A stretch of DNA of 64,000 bases from Thermopolyspora flexuosa (GCF_006716785.1 NZ_VFPQ01000001.1:3472001-3536000), one strand, 5' to 3'. Shown: positions 17,263 to 25,821, counted from the stretch's first letter. Translations and numbers: made by a program. Notes: generated by a model from the letters alone, not told the origin.

Positions 17263-18033
17263 CTAGACGGGCTCGGCGCCGCCGTACCGGCGGTCGCGCT
17301 TGGCGTAGATCTCGACGGCCTGCCACAGGTCGCGCCGGTCGAAGTCGGGCCAGAGCTGGTTGAGGAAGACCATCTCGGCGTAGGCCGACTGCCACAGCAG
17401 GAAGTTCGAGATGCGCTGCTCGCCGGACGACCGGAGGAACAGGTCGACGTCCGGGATGTCCGGCTCGTCGAGGTAGCGGCGGAACGTCTTCTCGGTGATC
17501 TTCTCCGGCTTGAGCCGCCCGGCGGCGACGTCCTGCGCGATCCTGGTCGCGGCGTCGACGATCTCGGCGCGGCCGCCGTAGTTCACGCAGAACTGGAGCG
17601 TCAGCACCGTGTTGTTCTTGGTGAGCTCCTCGGCGTCGCGCAGCTCCTTGATCACGCTCTTCCACAGCCGCCCGGTACGGCCGGCCCAGCGCACCCGCAC
17701 GCCCATCTCGTGCAGCTGGTCGCGGCGGCGGCGGATCACGTCCCGGTTGAAGCCCATGAGGAAGCGCACCTCCTCCGGGGAGCGCTTCCAGTTCTCGGTG
17801 GAGAAGGCGTACGCCGACAGGTAGGGGATGCCGAGTTCGATCGCCCCTTCGATCACGTCGAACAGGGACGACTCCCCCATCTTGTGACCCTCGGTACGGG
17901 GAAGCCCGCGCGCCTTGGCCCAGCGGCCGTTGCCGTCCATGACGATGGCGACGTGCCGCGGGATGAGCTCACGCGGGAGGTTCGGCGGGGTCGCGCCGGA
18001 CGGATGCGGAGAAGGTGGGCGAACTGCCATCAC
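17263..18033 (-). CDS. uppS: Isoprenyl transferase (undecaprenyl diphosphate synthase type)
   Basis: A cis-prenyltransferase of 256 residues that builds the polyprenyl carrier used for cell-wall synthesis. Catalytic motif MDGNGRWAK (Asp33), [30 protein letters not shown] and [20 protein letters not shown] are all present. Start is GTG 18033 or ATG 18030. It lies six to nine bases after recO, so the two genes form an operon, as is common in actinobacteria. Chain length of the product (C50 or C55 or shorter) cannot be told from the sequence. Confidence 0.95.
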   Translation of the reverse strand: MMAVRPPSPHPSGATPPNLPRELIPRHVAIVMDGNGRWAKARGLPRTEGHKMGESSLFDVIEGAIELGIPYLSAYAFSTENWKRSPEEVRFLMGFNRDVIRRRRDQLHEMGVRVRWAGRTGRLWKSVIKELRDAEELTKNNTVLTLQFCVNYGGRAEIVDAATRIAQDVAAGRLKPEKITEKTFRRYLDEPDIPDVDLFLRSSGEQRISNFLLWQSAYAEMVFLNQLWPDFDRRDLWQAVEIYAKRDRRYGGAEPV

Positions 18034-18039
18034 TCGCTC

Positions 18040-18768
18040 TCAGACTCGTTCGACATGGCGTAGCGAGCGTATTCCGTGTTCGAGGTGCCATTGCAGATAT
18101 GCGGCGATAAGGCCGCTGCATTCGGCACGATGCCGGGGCTCGGAGGCGTCCGCCGCCGCCCAGTCGCCGCGCAGCAGCGCGATCATCAACGCGATCGTCT
18201 CCGCCGCGGGTACGGCCGCGCCCGCCGGGCGGCAGCGCGCGCACACCACGCCGCCGGCCGCGATCGCGAACGCCCGTACCGCCTGGGCGCCGCACCGGGC
18301 GCACTCGGTGAGCGCCGGGGCGTAGCCCGCCACGGCGAGCGAGCGCAGGAAGTAGGCGTCGAGCACGAGGCGCGGCTCGTGCTCGCCCGCGGCGAGCGTG
18401 CGCAGCCCGCCCACGAGCAGCAGGAACTGCCGGAGCGCCGGCTCCTTCTCGGCCACGGTGATGCGGTCGGCGGCCTCCAGCATCGCGCTGCCCGCGGTGT
18501 AGCGGGCGTAGTCGCGCACGACCGCCTCGCCGTACGGGTGGAGGGTCTCGGCCTGGGTGATAACGTCGAGTGACCTGCCGGTGTGGAGCTGGAGATCCAC
18601 ATGGGTGAACGGCTCCAGCCGGGCGCCGAAGCGGGACATCGTACGGCGGACGCCTTTCGCCACCGCGCGCACCTTGCCCGTGCGTTTCGTCAGAATCGTA
18701 ACGATTCTGTCAGCCTCCCCCAGCTTCTGGGTGCGGAGCACGACGCCCTCGTCACGATACAGACCCAC
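18040..18768 (-). CDS. recO: DNA repair protein RecO
   Basis: RecO anneals single strands and loads RecA in the RecFOR pathway. The 242-residue product begins with the typical LYRDEGVVLRTQKLGEADRI, has an OB-fold N-terminus (residues 1-80) and a zinc site with CARCG and CARC near residues 155-180. GTG at 18766-18768 matches the known family start; the 24 extra upstream codons are unconserved. TACACT sits seven bases before the GTG, so the message may be leaderless. It is cotranscribed with uppS. Confidence 0.94.
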   Translation of the reverse strand: MGLYRDEGVVLRTQKLGEADRIVTILTKRTGKVRAVAKGVRRTMSRFGARLEPFTHVDLQLHTGRSLDVITQAETLHPYGEAVVRDYARYTAGSAMLEAADRITVAEKEPALRQFLLLVGGLRTLAAGEHEPRLVLDAYFLRSLAVAGYAPALTECARCGAQAVRAFAIAAGGVVCARCRPAGAAVPAAETIALMIALLRGDWAAADASEPRHRAECSGLIAAYLQWHLEHGIRSLRHVERV

Positions 18769-18978
18769 CCGGCCAGTGTACGGACCCTTGACGACGTGCT
18801 GCGTCGCACCAGGTCCGAAACAGGCGCAGACGGGGAACACCGAAGGAAGAACACAAAGTAGGGAAGAATCGGGGATGAACTTTCGCGTGCACGGGCCTTA
18901 CCGAAAGGTCACTAAACTTCTCGCTTTGGCGGACCCCCCGCTTCGATCAAACCTTTCGCCGCTGCCTGAAAGGGTGCC

Positions 18979-20607
18979 ATGACCCGCGTGGTCCTACTGG
19001 GCTCCTCGCCCAGGCCGATCGACTCAGATATCCAGCCGGTGTCGCCCGTGCACATCCGGCTGTCGTCCTTCCCCACCGCCCCCACGGTCACGGCTCGCCT
19101 GTACGGCCAGATGGCCGCCCTCGACCCGAACCCGATCACCATCGCGAGACCGGACGAGGCCAAGTTCTACCGCCAGCTTCCCGGCCGGGTGGTGGAGACC
19201 ACCGACATCGCCGAGGACCTGCGCGCGCTCGCCGACGCGATCGAGGACACCACCGAGAGCGTGCTCATCATGCCGACCGCCTCGGTGATCCACGACGAGC
19301 TCATCTACCAGATCAACAAGACCAAGCGCGGCGCGCTCGCGCTCATCGCCAAGGAGCCCCGGCCGACCGAGAGCACCGAGATCGCCGAGGGCCCGGAGCC
19401 GGGCGAGGAGATCGCCGACAACGGCGAGCCGCTCACCCCCGAGCCGCCGATCGAGGAGGCCGAGCCCGAGATCTGCAACCGCACCTTCGAGGGCCTGCCG
19501 GTACGGCTGCGCGCCGGCCGGTCCCGGGTGGTCTCGGTCGGCACCGCCTACCACGCCGTCACCCGGCCCAACGCGGTCGCCCTCGGCCCGCTGTACGTGA
19601 GCGCGAAGAACGCCCCCGTGCTCGCCGAGGCCGCGCGCGAGCTCGCCGGCCTCACCCACCTGCTCGGCCCCGAGGACGACCTCGTCCAGCTGCTCATCCT
19701 GTGCCTGGTACGGCGCGGCGTCTCCGTGGGCATCCGGGGACGCCGCGACCTTTACTACCGCCGGGTGTTCACCCAGGCCGACGCGGACGAGGCCCAGCAG
19801 ATCATGGCGGGCATCGACGAGGACCGGGTGCGGCTCAACAACGCGGTCAAGGGCGCGGACGGCTTCTTCACCACGTTCTTCGTCAGCACCTACTCGCGGT
19901 TCATCGCCCGCTGGGCCGCCCGGCGCGGCCTCACCCCCAACCAGGTGACGCTGTTCTCCATCACGCTCGGCGTCGCCTCGGCGGCCTGCTTCGCCACCGG
20001 CACCCGGGCCGGGGCCGTGGCGGGAGCCGTACTCATCTACTTCGCGTTCGTGTTCGACTGCGTCGACGGTCAGCTCGCCCGGTACGCGCGCAAGTTCGGG
20101 GTGCTCGGCGCCTGGCTGGACGCGACCTTCGACCGCTTCAAGGAGTACGTGGTCTTCGCCGGCCTCGCCATCGGCGCGACCGTGGCCGGGCAGGGCGACG
20201 TGTGGACGCTCGCGCTCGCCGCGATCGCCATGCAGTCGGTCCGGCACCTGCTCGACTTCGCGTACGGCGCGGGCCACCGCCGCCGGCGCAAGGCTCCCCC
20301 GCCGCTGCCGACCCTCGACCTGACGGTCAGCGCCGACACGCCGCTGCGCGAGGCGCTCGTCCAGCGCCGCATCGAGCAGACCAACACGATCAAGAAGCTG
20401 CTCAGGCTCTGGACGAAGGCCGGCAGGTTCCGCCCGCTCTACTGGGCGCGCAAGATGATCGTCTTCCCCATCGGTGAGCGGTTCGCCGCCATCGCGATCA
20501 CGGCCGCGTTCTTCGAGCCTCGCATCACCTTCCTCACGCTGCTGATCTGGGGTGGCATCGCGGCCGCCTACAGCCTGACCGGACGTCTCATGAGGTCACT
20601 CGCATGA
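18979..20607 (+). CDS. CDP-alcohol phosphatidyltransferase with extra N-terminal domain
   Basis: The 542-residue product has the full catalytic signature D-x2-DG-x2-AR-x8-G-x3-D-x3-D: Asp360, Asp363, Arg368, Gly377, Asp381 and Asp385. These sit within six membrane segments (about 320-540). The first 290 residues are a soluble domain I do not recognise. It is split by an acidic, proline-rich insert at 125-165. The enzyme should join a CDP-activated lipid or polyol to an alcohol at the membrane. ATG has AAAGGGTG upstream. Its stop overlaps the next gene (ATGA). The substrate is unknown; a phospholipid head group or polyol phosphate are both possible. Confidence 0.87.
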   Translation: MTRVVLLGSSPRPIDSDIQPVSPVHIRLSSFPTAPTVTARLYGQMAALDPNPITIARPDEAKFYRQLPGRVVETTDIAEDLRALADAIEDTTESVLIMPTASVIHDELIYQINKTKRGALALIAKEPRPTESTEIAEGPEPGEEIADNGEPLTPEPPIEEAEPEICNRTFEGLPVRLRAGRSRVVSVGTAYHAVTRPNAVALGPLYVSAKNAPVLAEAARELAGLTHLLGPEDDLVQLLILCLVRRGVSVGIRGRRDLYYRRVFTQADADEAQQIMAGIDEDRVRLNNAVKGADGFFTTFFVSTYSRFIARWAARRGLTPNQVTLFSITLGVASAACFATGTRAGAVAGAVLIYFAFVFDCVDGQLARYARKFGVLGAWLDATFDRFKEYVVFAGLAIGATVAGQGDVWTLALAAIAMQSVRHLLDFAYGAGHRRRRKAPPPLPTLDLTVSADTPLREALVQRRIEQTNTIKKLLRLWTKAGRFRPLYWARKMIVFPIGERFAAIAITAAFFEPRITFLTLLIWGGIAAAYSLTGRLMRSLA

Positions 20608-21332
20608 TCACGCAACCACAGACAACTCCGGTGACCACCACCCCGGACCCCGACGAGGAGCGCCTGCGCGTCCAGACCGCGCGCCTCGTCTCCTACCGCG
20701 ACGACGGCCCGCTCGCCGCCCTGCTGCGCGACCGGCTCGGTCCCGGCCTTCCCCCGGTCTTCACCACGCTCGTCGCGCTGGTCGCGGTCGCCGCCCTGGC
20801 GTTCACCGACACGCTGGCCGCCGGGTCGGGCCCGATCATGCTGGTGCCCGCGCTCATCGTCGTCGCCCTCGTGGTGCCGACCGTCCCCCGCGACCACCTC
20901 GGCCGCTTCGACTGGCTCGTCCCGCCGCTCGTCCGCGCCGCCGAGTTCCTCGCGATCCTCACCATCGGCCTCGCCACGGACACGCCCAGGTGGCTGCTGT
21001 TCGTGCTCCTGTACGTGATCGGCTACCACACGTACGACACGGTCTACCGCACCCGGCAGGGCATCTGGCCGCCCGCCTGGATCTTCAAGGCCGGCCTCGG
21101 CTGGGAGTGCCGCCTGATCGTCATCGGCGCCGGCGCGGCGATCGGCCAGCTCACCATCGTCGTCGCCGTCCTCACCGCGTACCTGTTCGTCCTCTTCGCC
21201 GCGGAGAGCGTCACGAGCTGGGTCCGCCTCGACAAGGCCTCCACCCAGGCCCAGGCCTCCGACGACCTCGAGGCCGCCCCCGAGGAGGCCGCCGAGCGCG
21301 CCGAGGCCGAGGCCGCCCAAGAGAAGGCCTGA
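20604..21332 (+). CDS. DUF5941-type membrane protein
   Basis: A 242-residue protein with about five hydrophobic segments between residues 50 and 205 and an acidic alanine/glutamate-rich tail. It resembles the DUF5941 domain, which in some actinobacteria is fused to the CDP-alcohol phosphatidyltransferase. Here it is a separate protein, starting inside the stop of that gene (ATGA). The motif RFDWLVPPLVRAAEF and YHTYDTVYRTRQG are the most notable conserved-looking parts. Role unknown; a partner of the transferase is likely. Confidence 0.75.
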   Translation: MITQPQTTPVTTTPDPDEERLRVQTARLVSYRDDGPLAALLRDRLGPGLPPVFTTLVALVAVAALAFTDTLAAGSGPIMLVPALIVVALVVPTVPRDHLGRFDWLVPPLVRAAEFLAILTIGLATDTPRWLLFVLLYVIGYHTYDTVYRTRQGIWPPAWIFKAGLGWECRLIVIGAGAAIGQLTIVVAVLTAYLFVLFAAESVTSWVRLDKASTQAQASDDLEAAPEEAAERAEAEAAQEKA

Positions 21333-21344
21333 CCTCCACGCGAC

Positions 21345-21384
21345 AAGGCCCGACCGGCTCCCTGGAGCGGCCGGGCCTTTCTTG
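21345..21384. terminator. Rho-independent terminator between convergent operons
   Basis: AGGCCCG and CGGGCCT, with matching inner bases CCGGCTCC/GGAGCGG, form a strong stem ending in TTTCTT on the plus strand. It lies 12 bp after the DUF5941 stop and can also serve the convergent ABC exporter. Confidence 0.8.
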
Positions 21385-21440
21385 TCTCCGTCCCCGCCGG
21401 GGTGCCCGCCTCCTGCCGCGAGCAGCGCGGTTAGCGAGCG

Positions 21441-22166
21441 TCAGGCGTTCTCCCGGTGGAACAGGCGGGTGCCGAGGGCCACGCCGATGACGAGGAGCGC
21501 GAGCCCGGCGAGCACTCCCCAGGCGACCGCGGCGCCGCCGTACGACCCGGAGAAGAACGCGCGCAGGGCCTCGACCACGTAGCGGAACGGCGTCAGCCGG
21601 GAGAGGACGTCCAGCCACGGCGGTGCGAGCGACATCGGCAGGAGCGCGCCCGACAGCAGCATGAGCGGCACGACCGCGGTCGACGCGACCGGCGGGAAGA
21701 GCTCGTCCGGCATGACCAGAGCGATCGCGTAGGAGAGCGACGCCAGGCCCGTGGCGAGCACGACGAGCAGCGCCAGGCCGAGCAGCACCCCGGCGAGCGG
21801 GGCGCGCAGTCCGAGCGCCCAGCCGAGCGCGAGCAGCAGCGCGGACTGCACGAGCAGCACGACGACGTCGCGCAGCACCCGGCCGAGCAGCAGCGAGGTA
21901 CGGCCGGCGGGGGTGACGCGCAACCGTTCCAGTACCCCGAAACGCCGGTCGATGAAGATGCCGAAACCGGCGAGCCCTGCGCTCATCAGGGCGAGCTGCA
22001 CGAGCAGCCCGGGCACGAGCACGTCCCACGAGCCGACGCCGCTGCGGTCGAAGAGCGGGCCGAACAGCACCAGGAACATGATCGGCTGGATGGCGCTGAA
22101 CAGGACGGAGAGTTTGCTGCGGAAGGTCGCGCGCAGATAGTGGCGCGCGAGGATCAGGGCGGTCAC
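21441..22166 (-). CDS. ABC-2 exporter permease (DrrB-like)
   Basis: A 241-residue membrane protein of the daunorubicin-resistance DrrB type with six hydrophobic segments. It has the typical loop DRRFGVLERLRVTPAGR after the second segment and GALLPMSLAPPWLDVLSRLTP before the last. GTG at 22164-22166 has AAGGAGAA seven bases upstream; the longer upstream frame is the ATPase gene. It works with the ATPase encoded just upstream. A drug or lipid substrate is likely but not shown. Confidence 0.9.
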   Translation of the reverse strand: MTALILARHYLRATFRSKLSVLFSAIQPIMFLVLFGPLFDRSGVGSWDVLVPGLLVQLALMSAGLAGFGIFIDRRFGVLERLRVTPAGRTSLLLGRVLRDVVVLLVQSALLLALGWALGLRAPLAGVLLGLALLVVLATGLASLSYAIALVMPDELFPPVASTAVVPLMLLSGALLPMSLAPPWLDVLSRLTPFRYVVEALRAFFSGSYGGAAVAWGVLAGLALLVIGVALGTRLFHRENA

Positions 22167-22201
22167 AGGGGTTCTCCTTCGAGACGGCGGTCCGGCCCGG
22201 C

Positions 22202-22960
22202 TCAGGCGGCGGTGCTCTCGCGCAGCTCGCGGCCGGTCACGTGGAGGAAGACGTCGTCGAGGGTCGCGGACGGGCCGAGCTCGGCCTTGAGGTCCGCCGG
22301 TGCGCCCTCGGCGACCACGCGGCCGTGGTCGATGATGAGGATCCGGTCGCAGAGCGCGTCGGCCTCGTCGAGGTAGTGCGTGGTGAGGAAGACGGTCATG
22401 CCCTCCCGGTCGCGCAGCCGCCGCACGTGATCCCACAGGTTGGCGCGGCTCTGCGGGTCGAGACCGGTGGTCGGCTCATCGAGGAAGAGCAGCCGTGGGT
22501 TGTGCAGCAGGCCCATGGCGAGATCGACGCGCCTTCGCCGGCCGCCGGAGAGCACGGCGGCCGGGCGCGCCTCGACGCCGGCGAGGTCGAGCGCCCGCAG
22601 CGTCTCGGCGACCCGGTCCCTCGCCTCGGCCCGGCTCATGCCGTACAGGCGGGCCTGGAGCTCGAGCTCCTCCCCCACCTGGGCGGTGGGGGCGACGGTG
22701 TTGCCCTGGGGCACGTAGCCGATGCGGCGCCGTACCTCGGCGGGCTCGGCCACCAGGTCGTACCCGGCCACGGTGGCGGTGCCGGAGGTGGGTTTCAGCA
22801 GCGTGGTGAGCATGCGCAGGCTCGTGCTCTTGCCCGCGCCGTTCGGGCCGAGGAAACCGACGATCTCACCGGCGGCCACGTGCAGGTCGAGACCGCGTAC
22901 CGCCTCGACCGTGCCCTTCCCGCCGGTGAAGGTCTTGGTGAGCGCTGTGGCGTGAATCAC
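22202..22960 (-). CDS. ABC exporter ATPase (DrrA-like)
   Basis: A 252-residue ATPase with Walker A GPNGAGKS, YVPQGNTV, Walker B LLFLDEPTTGLDP and switch His in TTHYLDEA. The signature reads LSGGRRRR, with arginines where Q-x-R is usual. The C-terminal LDDVFLHVTGRELRE matches the DrrA family tail. The GTG start is 41 bp from the palindromic operator's far end, so the divergent TetR protein should control this operon. Confidence 0.92.
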   Translation of the reverse strand: MIHATALTKTFTGGKGTVEAVRGLDLHVAAGEIVGFLGPNGAGKSTSLRMLTTLLKPTSGTATVAGYDLVAEPAEVRRRIGYVPQGNTVAPTAQVGEELELQARLYGMSRAEARDRVAETLRALDLAGVEARPAAVLSGGRRRRVDLAMGLLHNPRLLFLDEPTTGLDPQSRANLWDHVRRLRDREGMTVFLTTHYLDEADALCDRILIIDHGRVVAEGAPADLKAELGPSATLDDVFLHVTGRELRESTAA

Positions 22961-22969
22961 GTTCGATAG

Positions 22970-22993
22970 AGTAACACCAAATTTGGAGTCACT
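22970..22993. promoter_or_regulatory. TetR operator palindrome in the exporter/TetR divergent region
   Basis: A 24-bp near-palindrome with core CCAAATTTGG and outer arms AGTaACa / aGTcACT. A half-site copy follows: GTCACTGA at 22988-22995 recurs at 23005-23012, 17 bp on. It sits between the exporter start (22960) and the TetR start, where a repressor can shut off both genes. Confidence 0.75.
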
Positions 22994-23025
22994 GAAAAAT
23001 TGTGGTCACTGATAGCATGTCCGCC

Positions 23026-23670
23026 ATGTCCGAGGAGCTGAGCCTGCGGGAGCGCAAGAAGCGGGAGACCCGGCAGCGCATCTCCGACGTCGCCATGGGT
23101 CTGTTCATGCGGCACGGCTTCGACAAGGTGACGGTCGCCGAGGTGGCGCGCGCCGCCGACGTCTCGGTGAACACGGTCTTCAACTACTTCAAGACCAAGG
23201 AGGAGCTCTTCCTCGACCGCCAGGACACCGCGGAGGAGTTCCTCGCCGACCTGGTACGTGGGCGCGCCCCAGGCGTGTCGGCGGTGCGGGCGATCCGGGA
23301 CGACTTCCTCGACGCGGTGCGCACCCGGCACTGGCGGTACGGCTTCAACGCGGGCGCCGACTGGTGGCACCAGATGGTGGCGGACAGCCCGGCCCTCACC
23401 GCCGCCGTGAACCGGCTGCACGAGGCCCGCCAGGAGAAGCTCGCCGCCGCGCTCGCCGACGAGGCCGACGCCGACCCCGACGACCTCACACCCCGCGTCG
23501 TGGCGGCGCAGATCTGCGCGACACTGACCGTGCTCACCGAGCAGGCACACCGGCGCAGAAGGGCCGGTGAGGCATGGGAGGACATCCTCGCCGACACCGA
23601 GAAGAAGGCCGAGCGCGCCTTCGACCTCCTCGAACACGGCATCGGCGACTATCCCGAGCCATCCCGCTGA
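23026..23670 (+). CDS. TetR-family regulator of the DrrAB-like exporter
   Basis: A 214-residue TetR repressor. The N-terminal helix-turn-helix reads RQRISDVAMGLFMRHGFDKV, then VARAADVSVNTVFNYFKTKEELF. The C-terminal ligand domain is helical with aromatic residues (RHWRYGFNAGADWWHQM). Starts at GTG 23002, ATG 23017 and ATG 23026 are all in frame; I prefer ATG 23026, since earlier starts lie in the operator region. No ribosome site is seen, so the message may be leaderless. Likely represses the divergent exporter and itself. Confidence 0.85.
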   Translation: MSEELSLRERKKRETRQRISDVAMGLFMRHGFDKVTVAEVARAADVSVNTVFNYFKTKEELFLDRQDTAEEFLADLVRGRAPGVSAVRAIRDDFLDAVRTRHWRYGFNAGADWWHQMVADSPALTAAVNRLHEARQEKLAAALADEADADPDDLTPRVVAAQICATLTVLTEQAHRRRRAGEAWEDILADTEKKAERAFDLLEHGIGDYPEPSR

Positions 23671-23689
23671 GCCACCGGGCAGGCCTCGG

Positions 23690-24035
23690 CCAGGCCGTTC
23701 GGCTTCGTACGGCTTGTCGCGCGGCGGACGCGTGGACGCCACCGCCCCTGTCTGGGCGAGCAGGTCACGGGCGCTGTCGACGACGGGGGCGAGGAGCCGG
23801 GAGACCGCGGCGTCGAGCAGGGTCTCCTTCCCGCCGAAGGCGCGTACCACCATGGCGGCGCCGAGCCCGGCGCGCTGCGCGACCGCCTCGACGGTGAGCG
23901 TCGCGCCGGCTCGGCAAGGAGGGCCATGGCGGCGTCGAGGGCCGGTTGGCGGTTGCGGACGGCGTCCGATCGGCGGCGCGGCGCGGCGTTGACAAGTGAA
24001 ATGCTCCTTCCAGATATTCCAACTGGAATGCTCAT
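23690..24035 (-). pseudogene. Frameshifted and truncated TetR-family gene
   Basis: Reading leftward from ATG 24035, the first frame gives a TetR N-terminus (SDAVRNRQPALDAAMALLAEP). Around 23910 the sense passes to another frame that reads GATLTVEAVAQRAGLGAAMVVRAFGGKETLLDAAVSRLL. This is the rest of a TetR helix-turn-helix. One base has been gained or lost. After about 45 more residues the similarity ends near the stop of the neighbouring TetR gene, so most of the ligand domain is missing. The gene cannot give a working repressor. Confidence 0.72.
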
Positions 24036-24040
24036 TTCAC
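23996..24040. promoter_or_regulatory. Long inverted repeat over the start of the broken TetR gene
   Basis: Two 18-bp arms, beginning GTGAAATG and ending CATTTCAC, match at about 15 of 18 positions and flank a 9-bp centre. A perfect -35 hexamer TTGACA lies just to its left at 23989-23994. This looks like the operator of the now broken TetR gene, and may have outlived it. Confidence 0.6.
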
Positions 24041-24117
24041 CTAGACGCCGACGGAAAGGCGGGCCGAGGCATACCCTCAGTCACTATCTCTGAAGGAAAC
24101 AAGGAGGCGGCAGAGAG

Positions 24118-24309
24118 ATGGACGTGAGTCAAACTATATGGCGAAAGTCCAGCTATTCGAACGATACCGGTCACTGTGTCGAAGTGGCGACAAACCTGCC
24201 CGGCATCGTCGCGATTCGAGACTCTAAGAACCCCGACGGTCCCGTCCTTGTGCTCAGCCGAGCCGAGTGGTCGGCCTTCCTCGCTAGCGTGCGCGACGGC
24301 GCTGTATGA
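24118..24309 (+). CDS. DUF397 protein, first copy
   Basis: A 63-residue DUF397 protein: WRKSSYSNDTGHCVEVA, then IRDSKNPDGPVLVLSRAEW and FLASVRDG. AAGGAGG lies ten bases before the ATG. Such small actinobacterial proteins usually sit next to an XRE-type regulator and act with it in development or antibiotic control. No such regulator is seen here. It is a close copy of the gene at 24495. Confidence 0.9.
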   Translation: MDVSQTIWRKSSYSNDTGHCVEVATNLPGIVAIRDSKNPDGPVLVLSRAEWSAFLASVRDGAV

Positions 24310-24494
24310 CCTTTCCCGCCGTTCGAGGGCTGGGAGGTGCCGACCGGCCGGCGGGCCTTCCAACCGCCTGTAGACCAGATTTCGCCTGCACGAACAACCC
24401 CGATCGCTCGCCGAGCACGACCGAGTCCACATGCCCGCATGCGAAGCGGGACGCGCGCCAGGATCGATCAGGAACATGAAGAAAGGGCTGGAGA

Positions 24495-24686
24495 ATGGAC
24501 CTGAGTAAAGCGCGGTGGCGTAAGTCCAGCCGATCCAACGACGTCGGTGCCTGCGTCGAGGTGGCAACGAACCTTCCGGGCATTGTTGCCATTCGGGACT
24601 CCAAGGATCCCGACGGACCGGTTCTCGTGCTCACCCGCGCCGAGTGGCCGGCCTTCCTGGCAAGCGTGCGCGACGGCACCGTGTGA
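24495..24686 (+). CDS. DUF397 protein, second copy
   Basis: A 63-residue DUF397 protein, nearly the same as the one at 24118 (WRKSSRSNDVGACVEVA; same length; only about a dozen differences, several of them conservative). The two are a tandem duplication with 185 bp between them. GGAGA lies just before the ATG. Role unknown; see the first copy for family context. Confidence 0.9.
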   Translation: MDLSKARWRKSSRSNDVGACVEVATNLPGIVAIRDSKDPDGPVLVLTRAEWPAFLASVRDGTV

Positions 24687-24709
24687 TTCCGTTCTGCGGG
24701 CCTGATTGG

Positions 24710-24836
24710 CACGGCTTCGCCGAGGTGCTGGTGATGCCTCACCGTCCGGCAAGGCGCCCGGAGGCCCGCCGCGCCGAGGCGCGCCACGGGCCTCGAACAC
24801 ATTCCGCGCCAAGGCCACTCACCACTTACGCGAAGG
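24710..24836 (+). pseudogene. Decayed fragment of a TetR-family gene
   Basis: This stretch has no open frame that makes sense, but its DNA closely follows positions 26263-26395 of the TetR gene at 25924. Shared blocks include GGCTTCGCCGAGGTGCTGG, GGAGGCCCGCCGCGCCGAGG and CGCCGCGCCAAGGCCAC-like segments. Small insertions and deletions break the frame. It is the relic of a duplicate of that gene's C-terminal part, on the other side of the oxidoreductase. Confidence 0.72.
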
Positions 24837-24891
24837 GTACGGTGGCGGGGTCATTCCGGCCGGTCGGGGGTCGGGTGGACATGCGGGGGTT

Positions 24892-25821
24892 TCAGGAGCA
24901 GGCGATCGCGATCTTGCCGATGGCGCCCCTGGTGAACGCGGCGAACGCCTCGGGGGCCCGCTCGAGCGGGTAGACGGCGCCGATCGGGACCCGCAGCTTT
25001 CCGGCGGCGACCAGCTCGGCCAGGGTGGTGAGGGTCGTGTCGGTGGGGTCGGCCATGACCGAGCGGAGGGTGACGCCGTCGACGGCGTCGGCGGGGAGGC
25101 CGAGGGTGGAGGCGATGCGCCCGTCCTTGGCCAGCAGGCTCGCGAGGCGGGTCACGTCGCCCGCCAGGTGGAGGATCACGTCCACGCCGTCGGGGGCGAT
25201 CTTGCGTACCGCGGACTCCAGGTCGTCGGTGTGGTCGACGACCTGCACCGCCTCGGCGAGGCCGGTGACGAACTCCTCCTCCGCGCCCGGACGTGCGGTG
25301 GCGATCACCCGGGCGCCGCGTGCGGCGGCGAGCTGGACCGCGAAGGCGCCCACGCCGCCGGTCGCGCCGGAGATCAGCACGGTGTCGCCCTCACCCACCT
25401 CAACCGTGTCGAGACTGTTGAGGGCGGCGGTGCCGGCGAGCCCGAGCGCCCCGGCGTCGCGGAACGACAGGCCCTCGGGGATGCGGGCCAGGCCGTAGCT
25501 GGTGGGCACGGCGGCGTACCGGGCGAGCGTCCCGGCCTGCAGGAACGGTGCCATCAGGACGCCGAACACCCGATCGCCGGCCGCAAGCCCCTCGACCCCC
25601 TCGCCCACCTCGACGACCGTCCCGGCGTAGTCCTTGCCGAGCACGAGGGGGAAGCGGTGCTCCATCAGGTCGCGCAGCTTCCCGGCGGCGACCGCCGCGT
25701 CGAATCCGTTCACCGACGCCGACGCCACCTCCACGAGCACCTCCCCGACCGCGGGCCGGGGGACGTCGATCTCGATGACGGACGGGGTGGCGGGGACGGT
25801 GGTGAGTGCTACGGCGCGCAT
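24892..25821 (-). CDS. NADP-dependent zinc-free alcohol dehydrogenase-like oxidoreductase
   Basis: A 309-residue medium-chain reductase of the quinone oxidoreductase type. It has an N-terminal GroES-like fold (GKDYAGTVVEVGEGV), then a Rossmann domain with the nucleotide motif SGATGGVGAFAVQLA and ATARPGAEEEFV. No zinc ligands of classical alcohol dehydrogenases are seen. ATG 25821 has AAAGGTG upstream; GTG 25828 is less likely. It diverges from a TetR gene, and the shared operator suggests induction by a toxic carbonyl or quinone. The substrate is unknown. Confidence 0.88.
   Translation of the reverse strand: MRAVALTTVPATPSVIEIDVPRPAVGEVLVEVASASVNGFDAAVAAGKLRDLMEHRFPLVLGKDYAGTVVEVGEGVEGLAAGDRVFGVLMAPFLQAGTLARYAAVPTSYGLARIPEGLSFRDAGALGLAGTAALNSLDTVEVGEGDTVLISGATGGVGAFAVQLAAARGARVIATARPGAEEEFVTGLAEAVQVVDHTDDLESAVRKIAPDGVDVILHLAGDVTRLASLLAKDGRIASTLGLPADAVDGVTLRSVMADPTDTTLTTLAELVAAGKLRVPIGAVYPLERAPEAFAAFTRGAIGKIAIACS

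Noticed and set aside
18769-18840. N-terminal extension of recO
   Set aside because: The added residues are unconserved, and the family start lies at GTG 18768.
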